Shown: in pieces, positions 22,380 through 33,874 of the stretch | How the letters are laid out: each line of letters opens with the position of its first letter | Position numbering within the stretch: the stretch's first letter is position 1 | Assembly (NCBI GenBank): GCA_963693085.1 | Contig: OY856409.1 | Location: forward strand, 299,316,558 to 299,380,557 | Direction: 5' to 3' | From: Alisma plantago-aquatica | Lineage: Eukaryota > Streptophyta > Magnoliopsida > Alismatales > Alismataceae | Length of the DNA: 64,000 bases | The notes under the pieces: generated by a model | Seen by the model: only the letters and a program-made list of their open reading frames with translations | What the model was told of the DNA's origin: nothing | Databases searched by the model: none | Program-made: the position numbers and the translations under genes

Positions 22380-24330
22380 GGAAGAATGGGGGGAAAGGCA
22401 GCAGAGGTGATCGTGAACAAGATGATAACCCTAATCATGGCACAGATCATGATAGAGGACCATAAAATGATGAGAGATCAGATGCACATGTGAAACCACA
22501 TGAGGTTTCTAGAGTACCCAATTCTCAAGGCAACAAGGGAGTCATAGTCGAGGTACCAATGATAGGTTCTCATTTAACTACTCTGGCATGCACGGAAATA
22601 TAGGGGAGTCAAGAAATGTGCAATCGTCAGAGACTACCACCACCAATAACCAAAACGGACCGCCGACATCCAATAAGGGTGCATCGAATGGAAATGTAAT
22701 CGGCAATGATAGGCACAACGAACATCCATCGTTCAACAGTGTAGCGGTGGGCAATAAATGACAAGATGAAGGCCAATTCTTTCTAAATAAATTGTTTGAA
22801 GAGAAACTATTAGTTGTAGTTGTAACCCTCAAAGAGATGGATGGGAAACCAACTTTGAGAATCATTCTAAAGGAAGAGGATTACCTAATCAGGCTGTGGA
22901 AATATGTCATCGTTGTGCGAATGGTTGGATCCGACATGGGATATATGATGCTAAAAGATGTTTTAAAACTCTATGGAGGATAATAGATAGGTTCAATATG
23001 TATGAATTAAATATCGGCCACTTTGTTGTTCAACTATCTTGTACTAGGGATTACAAAACGACACTTACCAATGGACCTTGGAAATTATTTGGCTGGAGTC
23101 TAGCAGTATGGGAATGGTATCTAACATTTAAACCTATGAAGGTAGATCCAGAAATCCTAGTATCATGGGTGTGAATCATCAACTTGCCTCTTCATTTGTA
23201 TCTGCCTACTATGTTTGAGTACATTGGGCTTGCATGGGGCAGACTTATCAAGGTAGATACCCACATAGAAAGTTGCACGAGAAGCAAGTTTGCTAGATTA
23301 TCTTTGGAACTTGACATAACAAGGCCTTTAACTTCATCTATTTGGATCAATGACATTGAATATGAGGCCGAGTATGAAGGGATACTATGAGACTACACAC
23401 TGTGCAAGGAGGAAGGTCACACATCATAGAATTACCAAATGCAATGTGGAGTAAATGAAAGGGAACACATTGTCGAGCATCAAAACAATACAACTAGGAA
23501 TGAGGAAGAAGAAGGGCCACTACATGAAGGGTGGAACACTCAAAGACGGAAGGGGGGGAATGGAGGAGAGGAGGTGCAGACACCTCCTCTCAGACACCAC
23601 TGAATCATGATCATAGTGGGTCACGAGCAATAAATTTGAAAGTTTGATAAATGAAATTGATGAAGATATTGAACAACTGTAGGAGGCAGCATGTGATGAT
23701 AACTAGAAACAAATACCCACGACCAACAAACAAATGATAGCAAAGGTCTGGAGGAAGAAAAATAGAAATACAAGCAACCAATAGGAAAACTGAGGTTCTA
23801 ATAGATACTACGAATTTAGTAGGCCAAACACCCAAGATTGGCACAACAACTAAAAAGAAGAAAATGGTGGACAATGGAGAACACATCATGGTAAATCATG
23901 GAGTTGATGAAGTTATTATTGTGGAGCAACTTGATGACAATGTAGAAGTGCACATGAAGGAAATAGAGGAACTGCACATAGATAGCAGGAACAAGGAGGC
24001 CACATGTGTCGAATTGGAGGAGTCAGAAAAATTACTACCATCAGTAGCTCTACAACTAGGGTAGAGAAGCAAGAAATCAGGCACCAAAATGAAGTGAGCA
24101 CAGAAGGTGAAAATCCCACCAACACAATTGGATACTAGGAGGTGAAGACAACATAAATCTCTGGACAAAGAAGCGGAGGCAATCAACAGGTGCATGCCCT
24201 ATGAACAATTAGTGGTAGACAAGCAAATGGCGGGGGGGGGAATCATTTGAAGACAAAAAGAGGGAGCAATAAGGTAAACATCTAGACAAAGAATTGTTGG
24301 AGCACCAATAAATATCACCTTATCTAGTTT
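22380..24330 (+). pseudogene. LINE ORF1 (DUF4283), broken
   Basis: RNA-binding ORF1 of the LINE. The DUF4283 domain spans 22785-23385 in two frames: 'LFEEKLLVVVVTLKEMDGKPTLRI', then 'FNMYELNIGHFVVQLSCTRDY', 'TNGPWKLFGWSLAVWEWYLTF' and 'LPLHLYLPTMFEYIG', matching the LINE at 54774-53098 nearly block for block. The zinc knuckle after 23390 is damaged ('YTLCKEEGHTS'; the family has C-x2-C-x4-H-x4-C). The tail to 24330 is charged and low-complexity. Frameshifts near 22900 and 23175 and several stops make it a pseudogene. Confidence 0.8.
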
Positions 24331-24339
24331 ATAAACCAA

Positions 24340-27300
24340 TGGTCGATATCATGTGTTGGAATACCAGAGGCATAGTTAATATTGATACTCAAAATACACT
24401 GATAGAATTTATGTTGATAAAAAAATCCTAATATCATAGCTATCCTAGAACCCCAAATTAGCACCCATCATGTTGTTAATACGATTAAAAATATTGGACT
24501 ATAAAGAATGAATAGGGAGGAGGCAAAAGGATTCACATGAGGAATCTGGATTGGATGGGATTCAACTACTTGTAATATGAATGTCATCCGTACTCATAGA
24601 CAGGTTATCCACTATTATGTTAATAATCAAGGTATTGTTACTATCATGTATACCGGTCCACACCCTTCTATTTGGAAATGTTTGTGGAGACATCTCATTG
24701 AAATGGGAGGATGTATCAAAGAACCATGGATCATGTTAGGAGACTTCAATACTATGTTGTACTCAAGCGAGAAATTTGGAAGCACAAACTTCTACTACAC
24801 AGAGTCCAAGGAGTTTAGTAATACTTTGATGGAGGCCGACTTAATAGACTTGGTCTTCATAGGCATGTAGTACATGTAAAAACATGGGATTCTCCAAGAA
24901 TGACTTGATAGAGATGTAGAAAATGATGAGTTTATTCAATAGTTTCCAAACATGTTTCTAGACCACCTTCCCCACATAAACTCTGATCACTACCCCATCC
25001 TTCTATGTTTGAGTTCGCTGGTGAAAGGTAGAAGACATTTCTATACAATGGTGTCTTGGAACAAGGAATAAAACTTCTTCGCCATACTAGGGGATGTATG
25101 CAACAAAAGACTATCCTTTGAAGAGGAACTCAAGGAGGCACAAGGGAAAATCTGGGACCAATAGATCCATAAGGACATGAGATGAAACAAGGATAGATTA
25201 ATACAAAACATTAACATCCTATAGAAAAATCTCACCACCTTCTGTGACTCTATTACTGACAATCTTTGCAGCTAGATCCAAATTGAGCTAGATGAAATCC
25301 TATAGAAAGAGGAAGATGAATGGACGCAAAAATCCCACATGGACTAGATCAAGGTCGATAATAACACTAGGTTCTACCACCCATGGGTGTACCAAAGGAG
25401 GAGAGGGGATATAATAATGACACTGAAGAACAACCAAGGATAGTGGGTATTGAATGACCAGGAACTAATGTCAATGGTCATCACTCACTTTCAAAAAGTA
25501 CCAACTGATACTAAAGAAGATAGGTGAAGATACTTCAACAACATCCCTGGGTACTTTTCTCCCCCCACCGGGGCACAAAGGAAGTCACTGGAAGCCCATA
25601 CTTCAAAGGAGGAGGTCCATGGCATATTAAAATCACTGAATCCGCACAGGGTGGTGGGACCTGATTGGGTCAACACTCTCTTTATCCAGAAGGAATGGGA
25701 ATGAGTGGGTGACTCTATACATGAGATAGTGAAGAATGCCTTAAAAGGACATGCAATCTAGTCAAAACTTTGTGATGCAAAAATAGTCCTAATTCCCAAG
25801 ATTGCAAGGATAGAAAGATGCAAGAAACTTAGACCTATATCTTTAAACAACATAGTGTTGAAGCTAACATCAAAGGTGGTGGTGGAAAGGCTACAGAAAT
25901 ACATGCCGACCTGGATTTATAAAGAGCAGAGTAGTTTTGTTTTGGGATGGAGAATTACCGATAATATTAAACTAGTTTAGGAACTCATATACAAGATGAG
26001 TACGAGCTCCAGAACCAAATCCATGGCCATCAAGGTAGATTTAACAAAAGCATGTGAATTAATGTCTTGGCAGTTTGTGGAGGACATCATAAATAGGCTA
26101 CAAATACCAATCAACATTCGACGCTATATCATGAATTCTATCACCGAGGGATCTCTCTTGATTATCTGGAATGGTAAACACAATTGAGTTCAAAGCTAGC
26201 AGGGACCTCTGAAAAGGAGACCCGTTATCACCTTACCTATTTGTGTTGTTCCTTGAACGTTTGTCCCAATTAATAAACCAATTTACACTAGAGAAGAAGT
26301 GGAAACTTGTAAAGTTAGGAACAAATGGACCAACTGTGTCCCATATTTGTTTTGTAGATGATACCATCCTATTTGTTGAAGCTAGTGTAAACCAAATGAA
26401 AAATATTCTAGAGTGCTTTGAACAATTCAGGAAAGCTTCATGCCAGTCAATCTCAGTCGCCCAGACTAGGATTTTCTTCTCACATAGTGTGGGTAAAACT
26501 ATGAGGAGAAGAATCGCTAGGCCGGATTCCATGTAACCAAAGATCTGGGAAAATATTTGGGAGTTTCCATTATCCACAAGAGGGTAAATACAAATATAGA
26601 TTCTGATATCCTCAACTAAACTTGATGCAAGAATAAACGCTTGGTTGGAAATATTCTTATCCATTTCATAACAGATATGTCTGGCTAAGAGCACATTGGC
26701 GACCATACCAACTTATGTTATGCATACCATTGTTCTTCATGTGTCCATTTGTGATAGAATAGATGGATTGATTAGATGCTTCATATGGGGAGGTGGTTAT
26801 AAATCCAATCTGATGTCTCTGGTTGCTTGGAACAAGATAACTAGCTCGAAAGAGGAAGGAGGCCTTGGGATCAAGGCTATGCAAGAATGGAACCAATCTC
26901 TACTGATGTGTAATGCATGGAACATTGTATGTGATAAGAAGCTTGTGTGGTGTAGTGATATGCATAGGGAGTTTATGAATTTTTCTACAACTAGAGCACC
27001 AATAGGTTCATGCTTATAGAGAGCAGTGTTTGGAGATAAGGAATTCTTACTACAAAACACCCAAATTAAACCAATTAGTGGCACTACCATGAATTTTTGG
27101 AATGACCATTGGGTGAAACCGAATAAACTGAAGGGAATTACTCTCAAACCGATCCCAAATGAACTGAATGACCTGATGGTAGCAAGCATTGTGAAGGATA
27201 ATGGAGAATGGGACTTAGGCTTCTTGAGAGAATGGTTTCAAGAGAACATCGTCAAATATATTACCAGCATACATCTGCCCTTCAACACTCATCACAGGGA

Positions 27301-28276
27301 TGTTTGGATATGGTGACCGACTAGTAAACACATCACAGGGATGTTTAGATATGGTGACCGACCAGTAATGGGTAGTATACTATTAAATCAATTTATGTGA
27401 TATTGTGAAAACCCAAGAACACAGTAGTGAACAGATACTGGAAACACATATCGAAACTGCAAGTGTCCAGTCACATAAAGATGTTCGTCTGGGTCACAGT
27501 ACATGGAGCTCTATTCACAAATGTTAGAAGAAAATCTAGAAACCTCACAGAGAATGATAGTTGCAATAGGTGAGTTGGGCATGAGGAAACTATCCTCCAT
27601 ACTTTGAGGGATTGCTGCTATGAAAAGAAAGTATGGGAAAAACTTCTAGAACTGAATGAACTCATATAACTACTTGGATCGGAGGATTCACATGAATGGA
27701 TTAAAACCTATCTAAGGAAATCTCAAGAAGCACAAACACGATTCTTCATAACTTGTTGGAACATATAGAAGAGCAGAAACTGTGAAGTGTTAGTGGAAGT
27801 GAAGTGGCATGTTGATGGATAGGTGATGCAAATTAAGAAAGATATTACACTTACTTTAAAGGCATGTGAGAGGAATGAAAGGATTCCAGTTTCCAGAGAT
27901 AAGATGAAATGGGCTCTACCTAAAGAAGGGTTTGTTAAATTCAACACTAATGAGGCAATTTAGGAAGGACAAAGTGACAATTGTGTTCATATGTAGAGAT
28001 GCTAATGGGAAATGGTTAAGAGGTGAAGGAAGGATTTTGAATACGACTAATGTCATAGAGGATGAACTAGTTGGCATTCTTGACGCTATGGAATATGCTA
28101 TTGCGAATCAGACTGAAAAGGCATGATTTGAAACTGTTTGGAAGAAGCTCTCTGTAATCTAAAACTCACCACCTGGATAATAAGGATCAAGAAACTTTTG
28201 AGAAATGAGTGGAGAATCCATCACAGATATTGATAAGTCAACCAGGATGTAGATACCATGGCAAAACATCACATCA
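24340..28276 (+). pseudogene. LINE ORF2: endonuclease, RT, zf-RVT, RNase H; broken
   Basis: ORF2 copies element RNA at a nicked target. Visible blocks: endonuclease 'MVDIMCWNTRGIV' (24340), 'AILEPQI' (24445), 'WIMLGDFNTMLYSSEKFG' (24728-24780, catalytic G-D-F-N kept) and 'HINSDHYPILL' (~24975); RT entry 'LNPHRVVGPDWV' (~25640), 'PISLNNIVLKLTSKVVVERL' (25830-25890), 'MAIKVDLTKACELMSW' (26022-26070), the catalytic box 'CFVDDTILFVEAS' (26350-26385; family F-A-D-D, both Asp kept) and 'GLGIKAMQEWNQSLL'; zf-RVT 'TILHTLRDCCY' (~27590); RNase H from 27925, with 'FNTNEAI' standing where the first catalytic Asp is expected. Many stops. The CACTA transposon splits the 3' end at 28276, and the reading frame resumes at 34770. 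Confidence 0.8.
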
Positions 28277-28286
28277 CACTACTACA
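28277..28286 (+). repeat. CACTA left terminal inverted repeat
   Basis: CACTACTACA, the exact reverse complement of 34760-34769. It is preceded by TCA, the left copy of the target duplication. Confidence 0.95.
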
Positions 28287-28299
28287 TAAATAGCTTATA

Positions 28300-28740
28300 A
28301 CGTCACATTTAGAGGCGTCAATTATTAACAAAAATCGATGCCTAAAACCTACAACGTTGGTTAATTACAAAGACCGACATCTATATTTGAAGATTGGCCA
28401 AACACGGGTATCACTTTTTATTTAGCGTCAGTTGCCTATAATGAACCGACACCTAAAATAGCCCACCAAATCCAATTTTTCAAGCGAAAAAAAATTATCC
28501 CCAAAGTTTCACATACAACGTCGGTTTTTTGACCAAATAACCGATGCCTAATGATGAAAAAAATTACCTCCAAAGGTCGTCGATTTTTGTGTAAAAACTG
28601 ACGCTGATAAGGTTTTGTGTGCCGTCCCCGTGAAAATTTTTAGGGTTAAGATTATCCAATGGACGTCAGTTTTTTCTATCAACCGATGCTGATGGATGCT
28701 AGGTGTCGGTTTTTTAGATAACTAATTCCTTTTTTAACTT
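28300..28740. repeat. CACTA left subterminal repeats
   Basis: Several copies in both orientations of a motif around 'accgac(g/a)cc' and 'gtcggttttt', for example near 28345, 28370, 28425, 28447, 28515, 28542, 28600, 28667, 28685 and 28705. In En/Spm such subterminal motifs bind the TNPA-type protein. Here the role is inferred from position and repetition only. Confidence 0.7.
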
Positions 28741-28769
28741 AATAACCCCCACGAGAAATAGACTCTCGC

Positions 28770-29110
28770 TCGATCCCCCTATGTTACATCGATCGCTAGT
28801 TGTTCCCCTTCTCGACGCTGCCAGAGCTAGCTCCAGTGGTCGATGCCGCTGCCGCCACCGAAGCCGTTCTCTGCCACCACCGCACCTGCTCCTTGCGCGC
28901 ATGCTCGCACGCACCTACTCCTTGCCTGCTCGTTGCTCGCTACTTGCACCTACTGGTCGCCGCCACCTCTCGAGGTACCCTCTTCCTCCTCTTCTTCCTC
29001 CTCTGCTGACACATGTGGTTGAGGTAGCTGGTCAGGACCTAGTGGATGTGTTGGCTGACCACGGTCGTGCTGGACAACACAGCCATGGTCATGTCTAGCC
29101 CACAGGTCGT
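28770..29110. other. GC-rich patch in CACTA, no recognised gene
   Basis: A Cys/Arg/Leu-rich translation and high GC set this patch apart from its AT-rich surroundings ('gccgctgccgccaccgaagccg'-type sequence). No start-to-stop reading frame here looks like a known protein. It includes 'ccacggtcgtgctgg', which resembles 'cgaccgtggtggcagg' repeated at 34320-34450 in the right subterminal region. It could be the element's 5' leader with a CpG-rich promoter, or captured host DNA. Confidence 0.35.
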
Positions 29111-29526
29111 GCCTTTCTTTTATCCATTTGGAAAGGAGGGAGGAGGAAGAAGTAGATACATTTGCAATTGAATACTAATGCTTGACCAAATTCTGTAAAT
29201 TTTGATGCATGTTGAATTAAGATATTAAAACCCTAATACACATTTCACCATAATCTTGAATTAACTATATTGCTAAAATCTTGTGATCAATCTATCTAAG
29301 ATATTAAAACCCTAATGATAAATATATGATTGTGTAGTGATGTGTCGCCCTAACATCTACATGAATCCCTGTTGTATGATGTAAATTGATGATAATGCAT
29401 GAGCTAGTTTGAAATTTTGAAATCAATTATGAATCTCTCCAACCCTAGGTCATACTAATTTTATGTGTAATCTTTATCTTGATGATGAACATGCATGGAC
29501 ACTTGAAATGTTGAAATAAATGTTAT

Positions 29527-29961
29527 AGAATGACAACACATGTATTTGTTGGCCTAGAAACCCGTCCAAGATTTACTCATTAGGTGTAAATCTTGGATAG
29601 TCCCCGGTTTGGGACTGTTCTTGAACACCTAATCTCACTTAGGATGTAAGTGTATAATGTGTATTGTGTTTTCAAAAAAAATCGGTAGCATTTCTTCGTT
29701 TGTTCTCTAAGTACATATGTACTTAGAGAACAATGGGGAAATGTTGCCGAAATTTTCTTGAAAACCAAATACACATTATACACTTACTAGTGAGATTAGG
29801 TGTTCAAGAATGGGATAGGTGGTACACATTTATTATATATAAGAATGACAACACATGTATTTGTTGGCCTAGAAACCCATCCAAGATTTACCCATTAGGA
29901 GTAAATCTTAGATAGTCCCCGGTTTGGGACTGTTCTTGACCACCTAATCTCACTTAGGATG
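29527..29961. repeat. Direct repeats flanking a fold-back (palindromic) unit
   Basis: Two ~120-bp direct copies (29527-29646 and 29842-29961) flank an inverted structure. The centre is a perfect 34-bp palindrome (29700-29733) around GTACATATGTAC, and imperfect arms extend it to about 29616-29815. The right half of the fold-back is an inverted copy of the end of the left direct repeat ('gaacacctaatctcactt', 'cattatacacttac'). It is likely a small fold-back/MITE-like unit or an internal duplication-inversion in the CACTA. Confidence 0.7.
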
Positions 29962-30209
29962 TTTTAACCATTAATTATATATAAGACCTTAAACCCTAAA
30001 GTTTTAACCATAAACCTGAATATTTTAACCCTAGACCCTAATCTTGTTCTAATATATACTTGTTTTCTCTTTGATCATAGAATGGATAGATCATGGATGT
30101 CCATTCCAAATCGCTACACCCCCGAGTTTATTTCTGGTCTTGACCAGTTTATTAGATTTGTCAATGAACATAGGAAACAACCTGGAGATAGGTTATACTA
30201 TTCATGTAG

Positions 30210-31958
30210 GTGATGTACATAAATCATATCATCTTTTGGATCATGTTTGGTTGCATTTCCATGTTGTTTTGACTCAATTATCACTCTCATTCATGCAAGA
30301 TTTATTATTTTTAGCTATTCTTACTTGTCTCATGGTTTGGATTGTAGGTACTATATTTTGCAATGAAATAATGAGGAATATATTATATTATCTCTTATTG
30401 GATCACTCCTCAAGTATCTACATATTTTGGGGTTCGAAACTATGCAAATACCACTTTTTACGGCATGCAATTCGGACCTACACGCTGAAAGTTATGAGCA
30501 GAATACACAACAGCCCAGAACAGCCAAGTGCACGCCGTGTACCAAAAGTGCACGCCGTGCACCAAAAATGCACATCGTGCACCTGGGAGTGTCAAGCAGA
30601 TCAAAGTTTCTAGAAAGTCGCACGGCGTGCACGCAATTGCACAACGTGCACCTAGGAGCTGAAAGTTTCTGGAAGGTTGCACGACATGCATTTCTTCAGC
30701 ACACGACGTGCACCTAGGAGCTAAAGGTTTCTGGAAAGTTGCATGACGTGCATTTCTTCAGTGCACGCCATGCACAGTGCATTCTGGAGCAAATTGAAAG
30801 TTTCTGGAAAGTTGCACGGCGTGTACTTTAAGTGCACGGCGTGCACCTGACAGTTTCAGCATTTTGAAAAATACGAGTTTTTGTTTAAAACGAAGTGGGA
30901 ACTTAATGGGTGGTTATGCCTGGTCATTTGCGGAAGTTCTCTCATCCTAGAGAAAGCCTAGAGCATAGGAGGGTGATTTTGAGGGGAAAGGAGGTGTTTT
31001 CTTGCCAAAGAAACCCCATTCTTCCTCTCTTCTTCTCCAAGCTTCTTCTTTAAGGTGCACCAGAGCTTCTTCACTCCACAAAGCTTCTCGGGAGGGAAGT
31101 TAGTCTGGTTTGGAGCAGTTGTAGAAGTGGGATTTTGTCCTCAAGTCGGAATTCTACCTTCCTTTGGTTACACCTTGGGATTTCTTAGCTTTTCCTTCTC
31201 TAAACCATGCTAAACTCTAAAATTTCTGCACATTTTCTGTTGTACACTATCATGGACGAGTAGACTCTTTTGCTTGGGCATGGGAGAGTAACTCCCAGGT
31301 CATAGCTTGTATGAACATATGGATTTCGTACTAAATGTTAGTTTCTTGCATATTCCAAGAGTTGTTTCAGATTTGAAATGCTTGTTTGTGTGATTGGCCA
31401 TCATACTTGCATGTTTTATACTTTCTTTCATAATCTGAGAAGATGTGTTTGAGAGTATGGAGTTACTCTTTTGGCAACTTGTCCTTGACCACGAGAGTGG
31501 CTGGGATTATGTTGAGGATCAAGGTTTTTGATTTGAAATGAAATACATACACGAGAGTGATGTATAGAGTTAAAATCGTCATCACTTCACTGGGAGGTGA
31601 GTGATGACTACAAACCTCCTTTGCAAGTTAATTAACATGTTTAAATTCATATTTTAATATAAACTATGATGTGATAGTGAAATCCCAAGTCTAAGATCCT
31701 TCCAAATCTGAATCTTAACCTTTCTTAAGTGATAATTTACTATTTTGTTTTAAATATATAATTTAGTTGTTCTAGTCCAATCATCTTGTGTACAACGATC
31801 TAGATTATTGAAAATCATAACTCTTGCGCCTAACTAACCAACGCTCCTTGTGTTCGACCTCAACTACAACTACTCTCGTATACTTGCGGGATATAGCTAG
31901 TTGAGTAAAAGATCATTCTTAATGATTGAAACTCGTTAGTGTAAACAACCAACAATAG
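30210..31958 (+). mobile_element. Transposase intron 1, probably hosting a solo LTR
   Basis: The intron is bounded by a consensus GT...AG that restores the reading frame. Most of it (about 30440-31947) looks like a foreign LTR: it has an internal repeat block (30529-30850), and its last part ('caacgctccttgtgttcgacc', 'acttgcgggatatagctagttg', ending TGTAAACA near 31947) resembles the U5 end of plant Athila/Tat gypsy LTRs. I could not place its left edge or a target duplication, so the solo-LTR reading is an inference. No protein coding seen. Confidence 0.5.
30529..30850. repeat. Palindromic 'CACGCCGTGCAC' repeat block
   Basis: About ten copies of a near-palindrome GTGCACG(C/G)CGTGCAC in pairs, separated by 'tgaaagtttctggaaagttgc' spacers (near 30529, 30550, 30568, 30621, 30638, 30679, 30700, 30742, 30760, 30814 and 30833). 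The unit holds dense CpG sites, several now changed to TpG/CpA, consistent with methylation and deamination. It is non-coding. Confidence 0.75.
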
Positions 31959-32882
31959 GCATTGCGGTAACAACTTGAAAGTCAGCACTGGTGACGAAAT
32001 CAAAAGTCATGTCATGTGTAACGGGATTGTACAAGGCTATACAGAATGACACTCACATGGAGAGATTTCAAACCTGAAATCAGTGGATTTCGATAGCAGT
32101 GCTTGTGTGGAAGAAGAAATTGCCTTCGATGATGTAGATGTGAAGGAACCAATTCTAGTAGACATCGTTGATGTGATGCTGGATAGTTGTGGGGTAGAGC
32201 ACACCGATCCACCTCCCATGTTTAGAAACATTGTGCATGATGCTGAGATACCGTTATATACAGGTTGTAAGTTTACGAAGCTTAGTGTTGTGTTGAGATT
32301 GTATAAACTGAAATCTAACAATAGATGGAGCGACAAAAGCTTCACGTCATTGTTGTCTTTTTTGAAAGAAATTCTTCCTGAAGGAAATGAGCTTCCAATC
32401 TCAACATATCGGTTAAAGAAATTATTGTGCCCAATGGGAATGGAGGCCAAGAAGATACACGCATGCCCGAATGATTGTGTATTATTTCAAAAGGACTATG
32501 TGGATTTGAAAGATTGTCCAAAATGTGGTGGGTCAAGGTATAAATTGATGACTTCGGGGGAGTCCAAAACTGGTTCTCCTGCCAAGGTGATGTGGTATCT
32601 ACCTATAATACCATAGTTTCAACGCTTGTTTGCCAATCCTATAGATGCAAATAATTTGAGGTGGCATGCAGATGTTAAGAAAAATAATGATGGGATCCTA
32701 CGACATGTGTCTGATTCCCCACAATGGAAGAAGATTGATATATTGTACCCTGAATTCGGTGAAGAAGATAGGAATCTAAGACTTGGGATTTGTACATATG
32801 GGATGAATCCATACAAGACATTAAACAACCAACATAGCACTTGTCCAGTCATGCTTGTTATATATTAATGGATACATAATAC

Positions 32883-33874
32883 ATGTTTTGTAGCCACTTA
32901 CACAAGATATGTAGAGATTTTGGGTTTTCCCATGTGGGATTTTTGGTTCCATCTTTGATTAGTCTTGTAGATACATACCCTTCTTTAGTTACTTCATACT
33001 GTTGTGATTCTTTTGAATATTTTGGTAAAAATAAGAAGACGGTGATAATAGCTCCAGTCAATGTCGAGTAAGTTTACTTTGCCTATAATTTGGACTTAAG
33101 AAATTTACATTTTTATTGTGGATTTTGAGCTATTAATTTTTAACTTTCTTACCTGTAGTGGTAGGCATTGGGAGTTACTAGTTATTGTCCCCAAGACGTT
33201 CACTGTCTATTATCTAGATCCTACGGGGAATGAGTTGGAATTATATGGACATGCAATTAAAAGGCCATTATTCTCGTAAGAAATATTTCATGTTTTTATA
33301 TCTATTAACATCTGCTACTATATTACTATTTAATTATGCAATTTAATGGGTTACATTAACATATGTAGAGCTTTACAAGAGTACAAAAAAGCTGGAGGAA
33401 AGGTCCCCAGGAAAAAGGATCTGTCACTAATTTGGAAGAATGTGAAAGTAATTTCCTGACTCCAATGTATATATTATTTATGTGAACTGTGTTTATTTGT
33501 ATTTTTGAATATTTTGTATGTTTCAATTTATAGTGTGCTACACAAGACAACGGCTGGGCATGTGCCTACTATGTGATGCTATTTATGGACCTAATCATCA
33601 AACATGTCGTAATGGAAATTGATAAGATACAGCAGGTATTATACATAGTCTCATAATATGAAATATATATCAATCTTATTATATATTATTAATTATATAT
33701 ATGTCATTCTCTTTGCAGGTCTTTAAAACTATTGACTTCAACACAGGTGGAAAGCGTTTCGATGTACATGCTCCCTATACGAGAGATGGATTAGATGTTG
33801 TAAGAGAAGAATGGGAAAAATCCCTACAAAGAGTGGGAATTTTTAGATTTAATTTTATTGACAATGATGAATAA
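32883..33874 (+). CDS. Ulp1-like C48 cysteine peptidase of CACTA, five exons
   Basis: Ulp1-family peptidases cleave SUMO-type modifiers; transposon-borne versions are known in plant DNA elements. Exons 32883-33067, 33159-33275, 33369-33447, 33534-33635 and 33719-33874 join through GT...AG introns without a stop, giving 212 residues. Family landmarks: 'IIAPVNVDGRHWELLVIV' (catalytic His65), 'YYLDPTG' (Asp82, 17 residues on), 'CATQDNGWACAYYVMLF' (Gln131 and Cys137, six residues apart), and a C-terminal 'REEWEKSL' helix. After Cys the family usually has Gly; here Ala. It begins right at the deletion that removed the tnp2 3' part, so N-terminal exons are probably lost and the start at 32883 is uncertain. 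Exons are inferred by eye from splice consensus. Confidence 0.75.

Larger units (their letters stand above)
30082..32866 (+). pseudogene. CACTA transposase (tnp2/TNPD-type), truncated, two stops
   Basis: The transposase would cut and move the element. Exon 1 (30082-30209) encodes the Transpos_assoc domain start 'MDRSWMSIPNRYTPEFISGL' and ends 'YYSCR' at donor AG|GTGATG. Exon 2 starts at 31959 after acceptor AATAG and continues in frame with 'HCGNNLKVSTGDEIKSHV' and 'GIVQGYTE-stop-HSHGE' (TGA at 32047 where the family has Trp). The tnp2 domain follows: 'LYTGCKFTKLSVVLRLYKLK', 'KKIHACPNDCVLFQKDY', 'CPKCGGSRY' (32230-32550), a TAG at 32614, then 'RWHADVKKNNDGILRH' and 'RLGICTYGMNPY' (32660-32820). 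It ends abruptly at 'VMLVIY' (32866). The catalytic rest of tnp2 is deleted, so it is inactive. Confidence 0.9.

Noticed and set aside
28714..29098. Arg/Cys-rich frames on both strands
   Set aside because: They are compositional open frames in a GC-rich patch with no family resemblance.
30427..30717. Cys/Arg-rich ORFs over the CACGCCGTGCAC block
   Set aside because: They are translations of the palindromic repeat, inside the transposase intron.
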